Positions 1 to 8,366 of a stretch of DNA of 64,000 nt are shown here, in pieces. The stretch covers positions 2,790,001 through 2,854,000 of the forward strand of contig NZ_LT629766.1 of the NCBI RefSeq assembly GCF_900105315.1, given 5' to 3'. Source of the DNA: Brevibacterium siliguriense (lineage in GTDB: Bacteria; Actinomycetota; Actinomycetes; Actinomycetales; Brevibacteriaceae). The stretch's first letter is position 1. Each line of letters starts with the position of its first letter. The translations under genes were made by a program, and so were the position numbers. Below the pieces are notes generated by a model. The model was not told the origin of the DNA, made no database searches, and was given only the letters and a program-made list of their open reading frames with translations.

Positions 1-1235
1 TGGCCCTTGCCGATGGGAGTGATGAGATCGATGAGGCGGGTCGAGTGCAGCTTCGAGGTGGTCTCGAGGCGCAGCCGTTCCTGCGGGTAGAGCGGGGTCA
101 GCTTCGAGAACTCGACTCGGCTGCGCGCATCGTCGACTGTGAGTCCGTTGACGGAGTCGAGGCGGACGAGGGCGTCGAACTTCTCACGCTTGTTGTTCCG
201 CTGTTCGTTCTCGCGCGGCTGACGGATTGCGCCGGCGACGGCGTCGCCCTTGCGCAGACCGTTCTTGCGCACCATGGATGCCGAGAGATACACATCGTTC
301 GGTCCCGGCAGGTAGCCGGAGGTGCGGAGGAAGGCGTAGTTGTCGTGGACGTCGAGGATGCCGCCGACGGGGATGAGCACATCGTCGTTGCGGATATCCG
401 GCTCGTCGTTGCCGCGACCGCGACGCTTCCGGTCCCGGCCTCGTCCGCGACGGTTGTTTCCGCGATCGTCATCGTCGTTGTTGCGGTTGCGACGATCGTT
501 GCGGTGTCCGCGATCGTTTCCGCCGTCCCGGTCGTTGTTGCCCCGGCTGTTTCCGCCGTTGCGGTCGCTGCCGCCTCGGTTGTCGTCGGAGCGATCGTTG
601 TTCCGGCCGCGACGGTCGTTGTCGCGTCCTCCGCGATGGTCACGGTCCGAGCGGTCCTGGTCACCGGAGCGGTTCTGATCGCCGTTGCGGTTCTGATCGG
701 CGGAGCGATCCTGGCCGCCGCGGTCGGTCGATTCCTCACCGCTGCCGTCGCGGCCCTCGGCCTGGGACTCGGAGCCCCGGGAGCGTGAGCGGCTGCGGCG
801 GGAACGCTGTCGATCCTGATCACCGTTCGTGTCGTCGGAGGGTGCTCCTCCGGACTGGACGGCACCGGACTCGTCCTCGGACGAAGACTCGGAGTTCGGT
901 TCGATGATGAGCGCCGGGGCATCCTCGGACGCGGAAGCGGCAGAACGACGTGAGGAGCGGCGGTTCGCAGACTCCTGCTTCTTCTCGTCCTGCTTCTCCG
1001 TCGGCTTCTCGGCCTTTGCGGCCGGTTCGGCGGCGGACTTCTTCTCGGCGGGCGCAGACTTCGTCTCAGCAGATCCGCCCGAGTGGCTGTTGATGGCGTC
1101 GATCAGTTCGCTTTTGCGAAGGCGACGGTAACCCTTGATTCCCAGACCGGCGGCCATTTCCTGGAGCTGGGGCAGCCGCAGCGCTGTGAGGCTGCCTGTG
1201 CGCGGGGTGGAATCCTGAGTGGTGGTTTCAGACAC
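1..1235 (-). CDS. rho: Transcription termination factor Rho, N-terminal part (runs off window)
   Basis: Rho is the hexameric RNA-dependent ATPase helicase that ends transcription at unstructured C-rich RNA. The visible part is about 411 residues and stops at the conserved stretch ending LITPIGKGQ, just before the ATPase core, which lies outside the window. Residues 1-50 resemble the Rho N-domain (LPQLQEMAAGLGI.. then LRKSELIDAI). A long Arg/Asn/Asp/Gly-rich low-complexity insert follows, typical of actinobacterial Rho, and then the S1-like RNA-binding domain (GILDVHDNYAFLRTSGYLPG). The GTG at 1233-1235 is chosen as start because a GGGAGAAGGA ribosome site lies just upstream. It lies 3' of thrB on the same strand, so it has its own promoter or shares readthrough. 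Confidence 0.93.
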   Translation of the reverse strand, partial: MSETTTQDSTPRTGSLTALRLPQLQEMAAGLGIKGYRRLRKSELIDAINSHSGGSAETKSAPAEKKSAAEPAAKAEKPTEKQDEKKQESANRRSSRRSAASASEDAPALIIEPNSESSSEDESGAVQSGGAPSDDTNGDQDRQRSRRSRSRSRGSESQAEGRDGSGEESTDRGGQDRSADQNRNGDQNRSGDQDRSDRDHRGGRDNDRRGRNNDRSDDNRGGSDRNGGNSRGNNDRDGGNDRGHRNDRRNRNNDDDDRGNNRRGRGRDRKRRGRGNDEPDIRNDDVLIPVGGILDVHDNYAFLRTSGYLPGPNDVYLSASMVRKNGLRKGDAVAGAIRQPRENEQRNNKREKFDALVRLDSVNGLTVDDARSRVEFSKLTPLYPQERLRLETTSKLHSTRLIDLITPIGKG

Positions 1236-1459
1236 GAAGGTCCTTCTCCCTCTTTCGGCCGTGCGGCATGTGCCGTTTGCTCACGGCGACGGAAACACCA
1301 TTGACGGTGCGTTGTGAAAGAAAACCTGCTAAAGAATGAGCAGGAGATGTTCCAGAATGTATGACATCAGCGACGGATCTGTGAAGAACAGTGGGAAGCC
1401 GTGCTCTGTCGGAACACCCACAGTCTACTTGTTCGGAGCCGATCTGGCGAATCGTTTCC

Positions 1460-2362
1460 TCAATTTTCTCGGCTCACCCGATAACCGCCGAGGTCAATCG
1501 CTGTGCGCTGAGCGACGAAGCCTGCCGGCAAAAGGGTGTCGGGCACCGCCTCGGCGAGGACGATTACAGTCGGCCCGGCTCCGGAGATGACGGCCGGGAG
1601 CCCCTCGGCTCGCAGCGAGTCGACCAGCGCCATCGACTCCGGATAGGCGCTGCGCCGGAACTCCTGATGGAGCTGATCTCGGGTGGCGTCGAAGAGCACC
1701 TGCGCGTCATTGCTCATTCCGTGGACGAGCAGGCCGGCCCGAGCCGAGTTGTCTGCCGCGATCGCGTGATCGATGCCCGCGGGGATGAGTCCCCGGGCGA
1801 CCTCCGTGTCGAGGCGGAAGGAGGGCACGAGCACTGTGACCGTCTCGAGAGTGCGCACGGGCACCTGCCACGACTTCACGGGACTGGACAGGGAGACTGT
1901 GAGTCCGCCGAAGATCGCGGGCGCGGCGTTGTCCGGATGTCCTTCGACGGCGGTGGCGACCTCGAGGATCCGATCGCGGCTCAGTTCCACACCGGTCGAC
2001 CATGCGCCGAGTTCCGCTGCGAGGCCGATCCCGGCCACCACCGCTGCCGCCGACGAACCCATGCCCCGGGAATGGGGAATCCGATTGACACATTCGAGCG
2101 ACAGACGCTGACTCAGATCGGCAGCGACGTCAGGGAACTCCGAGTCGAGAACTTCTCCGATGATCCGCATGATCAGGTGCGAGCGGTCCCGGGGCAGCAC
2201 CTCGGCGCCCTCCCCCGTCACCTCGACGCAGCAGTCAGGATCGACCGCTTCATCGTGGACGGTGAGGGTGAGGGTGTCGACGATGTCGAGTGCCAACCCG
2301 TATGAGTCATAGCCGGGGCCCAGATTCGCCGAGGTGGCCGGGACCTCGAGTCGGACGCGCAC
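1460..2362 (-). CDS. thrB: Homoserine kinase
   Basis: Phosphorylates homoserine with ATP in the cytosolic threonine pathway; 300 residues, the usual length. GHMP-kinase features are clear: the N-terminal PATSANLGPGYDS (8-20), the glycine-rich ATP loop around residues 97-110 (RGMGSSAAAVVA) and a C-terminal GHMP motif near SGAGPTVIVL. The start is GTG, two bases after the thrC stop, so it is the last gene of a tightly coupled lysA-hom-thrC-thrB operon. No truncation is seen. Confidence 0.96.
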   Translation of the reverse strand: MRVRLEVPATSANLGPGYDSYGLALDIVDTLTLTVHDEAVDPDCCVEVTGEGAEVLPRDRSHLIMRIIGEVLDSEFPDVAADLSQRLSLECVNRIPHSRGMGSSAAAVVAGIGLAAELGAWSTGVELSRDRILEVATAVEGHPDNAAPAIFGGLTVSLSSPVKSWQVPVRTLETVTVLVPSFRLDTEVARGLIPAGIDHAIAADNSARAGLLVHGMSNDAQVLFDATRDQLHQEFRRSAYPESMALVDSLRAEGLPAVISGAGPTVIVLAEAVPDTLLPAGFVAQRTAIDLGGYRVSREN

Positions 2363-2364
2363 GC

Positions 2365-3450
2365 TCAGCCGTCCTCGAGCCCCAGCGCACGTGCGGCGCT
2401 GACGGCGTCGACGGATACGCGCTTGGTCTCTATATCGGACCCATCTGCGGTGTGCAGGGCCCAGCTGGGGTCCTTGAGCCCGTGACCGGTCACGGTGACC
2501 GCGATCGTCGCGTCCATTGGAATGCGGCCCGCGTCGGCCATCTTCAGCAGGCCCGCCACAGAGGCGGCCGAGCCGGGTTCGACGAAGATGCCCTCTTCGC
2601 TGGAGAGGATCTTGTGGGCTGCGAGGATCTCGTCGTCGGTGACCGAATCGATGATGCCGCCGGAGTCATCACGCGCCGTTTCGGCCTGCGTCCAGCTGGC
2701 GGGATTGCCGATGCGTATCGCGGTCGCCACCGTATCGGGCTCGTCGACCGGGTGGCCGAGAACCAACGGTGCGGCTCCGGCGGCCTGGAAGCCCCACATC
2801 TGCGGCAGCTGCTTGGAGAGCCCGTGTTCGCGGTATTCGTTGTATCCCTTCCAGTACGCCGTGATGTTGCCGGCGTTGCCGACTGGCAGAACATGGATGT
2901 CGGGGGCGCCGCCGAGGACGTCGACGATTTCGAAGGCCGCGGTCTTCTGGCCCTCGATGCGGTCGGGGTTGACCGAATTGACGAGGTGGACCGGGTAGGA
3001 CTCGGAGAGCTTGCGGCACAGGGTCAGGCAGTCGTCGAAGTTGCCGTCGACCTCGAGCAGGGTCGCCCCATGGGCGATGGCCTGGCTCATCTTCCCCGGA
3101 GCGATCTTGCCGCTGGGCACGAGGACGGCACAGGTCAGTCCGGCCTTCGTGGCATAGGCGGCGGCAGAAGCCGAGGTGTTGCCCGTCGAGGCGCAGATGA
3201 CGGCTTTGGCGCCTTGGACCACGGCCTTCGTGATCGCCATCGTCATTCCGCGGTCCTTGAAGGACGCGGTCGGGTTGAGACCCTCGTACTTCACCCACAC
3301 CTGGGCACCGGTTCGCGCGCTGAGCTTCTCCGCCTTGATCAGCGGGGTCCCGCCCTCGCCGAGGGTGACTGCAGGAGTGTCAGCGGAGATGTCGAGGAGG
3401 CTGCGGTATTCCTCGACGACGCCCTGCCACTGGTGTCTGGGGTAATTCAT
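2365..3450 (-). CDS. thrC: Threonine synthase
   Basis: PLP enzyme converting O-phosphohomoserine to threonine, 361 residues. The PLP lysine is K65 in TASFKDRGM, and the [13 protein letters not shown] phosphate/PLP loop is present. An in-frame GTG at 3456 overlaps the hom stop, but the GAAGGA ribosome site is only 2 bases from it and 8 bases from ATG 3450, so the ATG is preferred. It sits between hom and thrB with almost no spacing, indicating translational coupling in the aspartate-family operon. Confidence 0.96.
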   Translation of the reverse strand: MNYPRHQWQGVVEEYRSLLDISADTPAVTLGEGGTPLIKAEKLSARTGAQVWVKYEGLNPTASFKDRGMTMAITKAVVQGAKAVICASTGNTSASAAAYATKAGLTCAVLVPSGKIAPGKMSQAIAHGATLLEVDGNFDDCLTLCRKLSESYPVHLVNSVNPDRIEGQKTAAFEIVDVLGGAPDIHVLPVGNAGNITAYWKGYNEYREHGLSKQLPQMWGFQAAGAAPLVLGHPVDEPDTVATAIRIGNPASWTQAETARDDSGGIIDSVTDDEILAAHKILSSEEGIFVEPGSAASVAGLLKMADAGRIPMDATIAVTVTGHGLKDPSWALHTADGSDIETKRVSVDAVSAARALGLEDG

Positions 3451-3452
3451 TG

Positions 3453-4760
3453 TCACTGTCCTTCTACGCGGATCACGGATTTGACGGTGTGGACGACAGG
3501 CAGATCGATGAGTCGATCAACGGTCTTCTGCAGAGTCGAGTCGGTGTTCGAGTGAGTGGCCAGCACGAGCTTCGCATGCTGGACGCCTTCCTCGTCGATG
3601 TCCCCGATCGTCTGTCGCATGAGCTCGATGGAGGCCCCCTCGTCGGCGAAGACCTCGGAGACCGCGGCGAGCACACCGGGACGGTCCACCACGTCGAGGG
3701 TGATGTGGTACCTGGTCGTGATCGCTGAGATCGGCAGGATCGGGTAGTCCTCGTGGAAGGGACGTTCGTACTGTCCGCGTCCGCCGAGCACCTTGCGCCT
3801 GGCCACCGATACGAGGTCTCCCAGCACTGCAGATGCCGTCGGGGCTCCCCCGGCTCCCTGTCCGTAGAACATAAGCTGACCGGCGGCATCGGCTTCGATG
3901 AAGACGGCGTTGAACGCACCGCGCACGGATGCCAGGGCGTGGTTCCGGTCGAGCAGCGCCGGGTACACGCGCGCCGAGAGTCCGGGGCCTGCAGGGGAAG
4001 AGGCGACGCGTTCGCACACGGCCAGGAGTTTGATGACGAAGCCCTGGTCCCGAGCGGTCTCGACCATCTCGGCGGTGATGTCTTCGATGCCCTCGACGTG
4101 GACGTCGTCGATCGATACGGGGGCGTGGAAGGCCAGAGAGGACAGGATCGCGGCTTTCGCCGCGGCGTCGTGCCCGCCGATGTCAGCGGTCGGATCGGCC
4201 TCTGCGTATCCGAGCTCCTGGGCGGCGGTGAGCGCCTGTTCGAAGTCCCAGCCCTCGGAATCCATCTGGTCGAGGATGTAATTCGTCGTTCCGTTGACGA
4301 TGCCCATGATGCGCTCGATCCGGTCACCGGCCAGCGAATCGCCGACGGGGCGGATGATCGGAATCGCACCGGCGACCGCCGCTTCGTGTTCGAGGCGCAC
4401 ACCTGCGGCATCGGCGGCGGACATGAGTTGGCCGTAGCTGGCGGCCAGCAGCGCCTTGTTCGCGGTGACGACGGATGAACCCTGGCGCAGCGCCGCGGTG
4501 ATGAGCGAGCGGGCGGGTTCGATCCCGCCCATCAGCTCGACGACGATATCGGCGCCGTTGATGGCCGCCTCGGCGTCGGTCGTCAGCAGCTTCTCGTCGA
4601 TGCCCGGCCGGGTCTTCGAGTCATCGCGGACGACGATGGCACTCAGCTCCAGCGGAGCGCCGATGCGTTCGGCCAGGCCTTCTGCACGGTTCTGAATACG
4701 GGCGGCGACTTCTGTGCCGACGACTCCGCACCCGAGCATGGCAACCTTCAGTGCCTGCAT
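3453..4760 (-). CDS. hom: Homoserine dehydrogenase
   Basis: NAD(P)H-dependent reduction of aspartate semialdehyde to homoserine, the branch to threonine and methionine. 435 residues with a Rossmann GCGVVG at 10-15, a catalytic domain containing [11 protein letters not shown] and the [17 protein letters not shown] region, and a C-terminal ACT domain ([14 protein letters not shown] onward) that normally mediates threonine feedback. The start ATG at 4758-4760 has a GTGAGGAA ribosome site and begins a few bases after the native lysA stop (TGA at 4765-4767). In the sequence as given, the frame is also open upstream into lysA because of the lysA frameshift; that 926-residue reading is not a believable natural fusion. 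Confidence 0.95.
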   Translation of the reverse strand: MQALKVAMLGCGVVGTEVAARIQNRAEGLAERIGAPLELSAIVVRDDSKTRPGIDEKLLTTDAEAAINGADIVVELMGGIEPARSLITAALRQGSSVVTANKALLAASYGQLMSAADAAGVRLEHEAAVAGAIPIIRPVGDSLAGDRIERIMGIVNGTTNYILDQMDSEGWDFEQALTAAQELGYAEADPTADIGGHDAAAKAAILSSLAFHAPVSIDDVHVEGIEDITAEMVETARDQGFVIKLLAVCERVASSPAGPGLSARVYPALLDRNHALASVRGAFNAVFIEADAAGQLMFYGQGAGGAPTASAVLGDLVSVARRKVLGGRGQYERPFHEDYPILPISAITTRYHITLDVVDRPGVLAAVSEVFADEGASIELMRQTIGDIDEEGVQHAKLVLATHSNTDSTLQKTVDRLIDLPVVHTVKSVIRVEGQ

Positions 4761-4764
4761 TTCC

Positions 4765-6233
4765 TCACCCTTTTCGCTTTTGTCTCTCACGCTCATCAGT
4801 TCGGTGCTCCTCCCCGGCCATGCCCGGGTCGGTGGCGAACATCTGCGAGTGGTCCTCGGGGTCACAATCCACTCAACTCTATCGGCCTCGACGGCGAGCA
4901 CGCCGGGCCGGGGCAGGTGATTGTAGTTGTTGGCCAGCGACCGGCAGTAGGCCCCGGTGGTGGGGACTGCGACCAGGTCGCCTGCGGTGACGTCGGCGCC
5001 CATGTATTCGTCGCGGACGATGATGTCTCCGGATTCGCAGTGCTTGCCGACGACCCGCACGATTGCGGGTTCGGCTTCGGAGTTCCGGTTGGCCAGAGTG
5101 CACGAATAGTCCGCGTCGTAGAGGGCGGTGCGGATGTTGTCGCTCATTCCGCCGTCGACGGCGACGTAGGTGCGCGGGCCGCTGTCCGTGCTCACCTGCT
5201 TGACGGTGCCGACTTCGTAGAGCGTGAACACCGCCGGGGAGACGATGGCTCGTCCGGGTTCGATCGAGATCCGCGGCACGCTCGTGCCCAGCCCACGGCA
5301 TTCCTTGGCCACGACGGCGGCAAGTTCCTCGGCCATCTCGGCGACCGGGATCGGGGTGTCCTGGGAAGTGTACCGGATGCCGAAGCCGCCGCCGAGGTCG
5401 ACATCGGGCAGGTCGATGCCGTGTTCGCCCATGATCTCGGCGCGGAAGGCGAGCACGCGGGCGGCGGCTACTTGGAATCCGGAGATGTCGAAGATCTGCG
5501 AGCCGATATGCGAGTGGAGGCCGTCGAGCCGCAGGTGTTCGGATTCCGCTACCAGGCGAGCGGCCCGGGCTGCGGTGCCGTCGGCCAGAGACAGCCCGAA
5601 CTTCTGGTCTTCGTGGGCTGTGGCGATGAAGTCGTGGGTGTGCGCTTCGACGCCGACGGTGACCCGCAGCATGACCGGCGCGACCGTCCCCCTGGCCCCG
5701 GCGATGGATTCCAGGCGTGCGACCTCGTCGAGGCTGTCGACGAAGATCCTGGACACGCCATAGTCGAGGGCGTATTCGAGTTCTGCCGCGGATTTGTTGT
5801 TTCCGTGCAGCCCGACTCGGTCGCCGGGGACACCGGCGGCGCGGGCGATCATCATCTCTCCCAAGGAGCACGTGTCGAGGCCGAGTCCGGCCTCATGCAC
5901 CCATCGGGCCACGGCCGTGCACAGGAAGGCCTTCCCGGCGTAGAAGACATCGGCTCCGGCCAGTCCCTTCTCGACGGAGAACGCGTTGGAGAACGTGCTC
6001 AGGTAGGTCCCGGCGCGACTGCGGAAGTCGGCGACGTCCATCACGAGAGTGGGAGTGCCGTACTGTTCGGCCAGCTCCGTCACGGGGTGGCCGGCGATCG
6101 TGAGCACGCCGTCGGCGCTCTTCGTGACGTTGTCCGACCACAGACTCGGCAGCAGCGCATTGACGTCATCGGGATAGGGCAGCCACACCGGGGCCGGTGT
6201 CGCGTGCAGAGTTCCTGCGATATGTGCGGGCAT
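4765..6233 (-). CDS. lysA: Diaminopimelate decarboxylase, frameshifted near its C-terminus
   Basis: PLP fold-III decarboxylase making L-lysine from meso-diaminopimelate. Seen: the PLP lysine K101 in FYAGKAF, HSHIGSQI, GGGFGI, EPGRAIV and the CESGD active-site segment. About 458 residues read normally; then at the GGGG run 4858-4861 (CCCC on the coding strand) one base appears missing. After a +1 correction the protein continues EDHSQMFATDPG, which aligns with the normal LysA ending, and stops at TGA 4765-4767 just before hom. Without correction the frame runs straight into hom. Only the extreme C-terminus is affected, so function could survive. Whether the deletion is biological or a homopolymer sequencing error cannot be told here. 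The start overlaps the nrtL stop (TGATG). Confidence 0.88.
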
Positions 6234-7135
6234 CAGATCCTCTCCGGGGCCGAAGCGCCCAATTGTCGTAGTCCTGCGGCGAGGACGATGATGACGGCTC
6301 TCAGAGCGAGGAGCCTGGAGTTATGGGTGACGGTGATGTCCTCATCGACGGTCGGAGTGACCGGGCAGCGGCGAATCCAGTCCTCGACGGTGTCAGCAAG
6401 GTCGACGAGTGCTGTGAGGAAGGGCTCGGCCCCGCCGAGGCGGCGGGAGCGTTCCAGCGCCGACGGCAGCCCTGCCAGGGCATTGAGCATACGAGTCTCA
6501 CTCGGGTGTGTGAGGCTCCCAGGATCGACGCCCTCCGTCGCGATTCCGGCTCGATGCGCCCGTCGCTGTTCGCGGCAGGCGGCGGCATGGCCGCGTTGAA
6601 GGACCTGCACTGCGTTCGGATCGATGTGATCATCACATCCGCCTGCGAAGAGTGCTTGTGCCGACCCACGGTACGAAACGGCGAGCAGCGCCGGGAGCGG
6701 TGTCCGCTCCGGTCCCGCTCCCCCACCTGAGTCGGTCTCCGCTGAGATGACGATGTTGCAGACGATGTGCGCCCGGCCGACCGGAGTCAGGGTCACGTTG
6801 ACGAACCCTGGTTCGGCGATGACGGCGTCTGCCACCGCGGGGAGTCCGCGCAGCTCGGCGCACAGGTGCGCGGCGAGTTCGGTTCGCCGATCGGGTGAAG
6901 CAGCGGCGCGCAGCGCCACGGGTGTCGTCCAGTCACCGAGATCGGAACGAGTCGGCGCGAGAACGTCGATGGGCGCGTCGAATCCCGGTGCCACAAGACC
7001 GGCGTCGGCCGACGCCAAGGCGCGCGCGAGTGCAGTCTGCAGGTCTTCCGGGGTCACTCGAACAGAGTACTCGGGGCCGGACTGCGAGGACGAATCCGGT
7101 GTCATCTTCGCTCTCATGACGAGACGGATGCTCAC
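6233..7135 (-). CDS. nrtL: ArgS-related anticodon-binding protein NrtL
   Basis: A 300-residue protein that looks like the two ends of arginyl-tRNA synthetase without the middle. Residues about 30-130 resemble the ArgS N-terminal additional domain (DWTTPVALRAA, EPGFVNVTLTP), and residues about 215-300 resemble the DALR anticodon-binding domain (LNALAGLPSALERS, DALR-like helices to the end). No HIGH or KMSK signature or Rossmann core is present, so it cannot charge tRNA. Actinobacteria commonly carry such a protein next to lysA; its role is unknown. The start is uncertain: GTG 7135 is given, and an ATG at about 7105 also has a purine-rich upstream stretch. It overlaps lysA by one base, so it is in the same operon. 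Confidence 0.75.
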   Translation of the reverse strand: MSIRLVMRAKMTPDSSSQSGPEYSVRVTPEDLQTALARALASADAGLVAPGFDAPIDVLAPTRSDLGDWTTPVALRAAASPDRRTELAAHLCAELRGLPAVADAVIAEPGFVNVTLTPVGRAHIVCNIVISAETDSGGGAGPERTPLPALLAVSYRGSAQALFAGGCDDHIDPNAVQVLQRGHAAACREQRRAHRAGIATEGVDPGSLTHPSETRMLNALAGLPSALERSRRLGGAEPFLTALVDLADTVEDWIRRCPVTPTVDEDITVTHNSRLLALRAVIIVLAAGLRQLGASAPERI

Positions 7136-7141
7136 AGGGCT

Positions 7142-8317
7142 TCAGATTGCGCCGGGTCGGCAGGCAGCGTGGCTGACGAAGAATTTGACGACCACTGAGG
7201 CGAGCACAACGGCGAATGCCGGCCACATGCTGTCGAAACTCTGGACGAGGAAGGCGAAGATCAGCGGTCCCGTGGCTGCGAGGAGATAGCCGCCGCCCTG
7301 GACGAAGCCGGACAGGGCAGCGGCCGCCTTCGCGTCACGTGCACGCAGGGTGATCAGTGTCAGCGCGAGCGGGAATGTGGAAATGCCGATGCCCAGCAGA
7401 ACGGTCCACAGGATCGGAGCGGCCGTCGGCACTAGCCACAGACCCAGGTAGCCAACGGCCAGGCTGAGACAGAAGCCGACGACGAGGAGGTAGGCCGAAC
7501 GCATCTTCTGCGCCAGTGCCGGCAGCACGAAGCCGAGGACGAGCGGAATGGCGGTGACCAGGGCGAGCATCGCTCCGCCGAAGGCCGCATCGAATCCGGA
7601 GCGGGTGAGCAGGCTCGGCAGCCAGGTGAAGAGGATGAAGTTGTTGAACGACGTCAGCCCCGTCATCGTCATCAGCGCCCACGCCCGCGGGCTGCGCAGG
7701 AGGCGGGAGAGCTCGCTGCCGCCGACCACGGCTGCGGCCACCTCGGCGTCAGGTTCGGGCCTGACGATGCGGATGACGATCCAGGCGAGGACTCCCAGAG
7801 CTGCGAATCCGGCCCAGACGAGGAGAGATCCTCTCCATCCGAAACCTGAAGCGAGGGGAACGGCGACCAGCGGCGGGATGAAAGTGCCGAACTGGAGCAG
7901 CCCGACATGAACGGTCGACATGAGCGCCACCTTGTCGGGGAAATACGATTTCACCAGAGGCGGTAGGACCACGTTGCCGATGCCCATACCCAGCAGAGCG
8001 AGCACGCTGAGGGCGAGGAAGAGCGTTGGAGAATCGATGACCGCGCGAACGCCCAGTCCGATCGTGACCATCACCATCGCGGCCAGCGTCAGGCCGAGTC
8101 CGGAGAAGCGGGCATAGAGCCGCGGGGTGATGAAGCCGCTGAGGCCGTACAGCAGCGGCGGCAGCATGCCGATGATCGCCAGGAATGCCGCGCTCAGTCG
8201 GATCTCTTCGCCCATGGCGTCGAGCAGCGGTGAGAGACCGGTGACCCCGGGTCGCAGATTGAAGGCGGCGAAGACGATTCCGAGGATGATCAGAATGCGG
8301 ATGCGCGCGGAGTTCAT
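7142..8317 (-). CDS. CynX/NimT-type MFS transporter
   Basis: A 391-residue inner-membrane permease with about 12 hydrophobic segments. The N-terminus ILIILGIVFAAFNLRPGVTGLSPLL matches the cyanate/nitroimidazole (CynX/NimT) branch of the major facilitator superfamily. The true start is ATG 8317, with a GGAAAGAG ribosome site; the open frame upstream is non-coding read-through. It ends 6 bases before nrtL, so it may be transcribed with the amino-acid operon. Substrate unknown. Confidence 0.85.
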   Translation of the reverse strand: MNSARIRILIILGIVFAAFNLRPGVTGLSPLLDAMGEEIRLSAAFLAIIGMLPPLLYGLSGFITPRLYARFSGLGLTLAAMVMVTIGLGVRAVIDSPTLFLALSVLALLGMGIGNVVLPPLVKSYFPDKVALMSTVHVGLLQFGTFIPPLVAVPLASGFGWRGSLLVWAGFAALGVLAWIVIRIVRPEPDAEVAAAVVGGSELSRLLRSPRAWALMTMTGLTSFNNFILFTWLPSLLTRSGFDAAFGGAMLALVTAIPLVLGFVLPALAQKMRSAYLLVVGFCLSLAVGYLGLWLVPTAAPILWTVLLGIGISTFPLALTLITLRARDAKAAAALSGFVQGGGYLLAATGPLIFAFLVQSFDSMWPAFAVVLASVVVKFFVSHAACRPGAI

Positions 8318-8366
8318 GAGCTCTTTCCTATCAGACGCCGACCTCCCGCCAGTCGGTCGGGCCACA

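Noticed and set aside
45..922. Long open frames on both strands over the start of the window
   Set aside because: They are out-of-frame readings of the Arg/Asp/Gly-rich insert of rho; the true rho frame runs off the edge.
3453..6233. A genuine LysA-Hom fusion enzyme
   Set aside because: The normal LysA ending, stop, hom ribosome site and ATG are all present one base out of frame.
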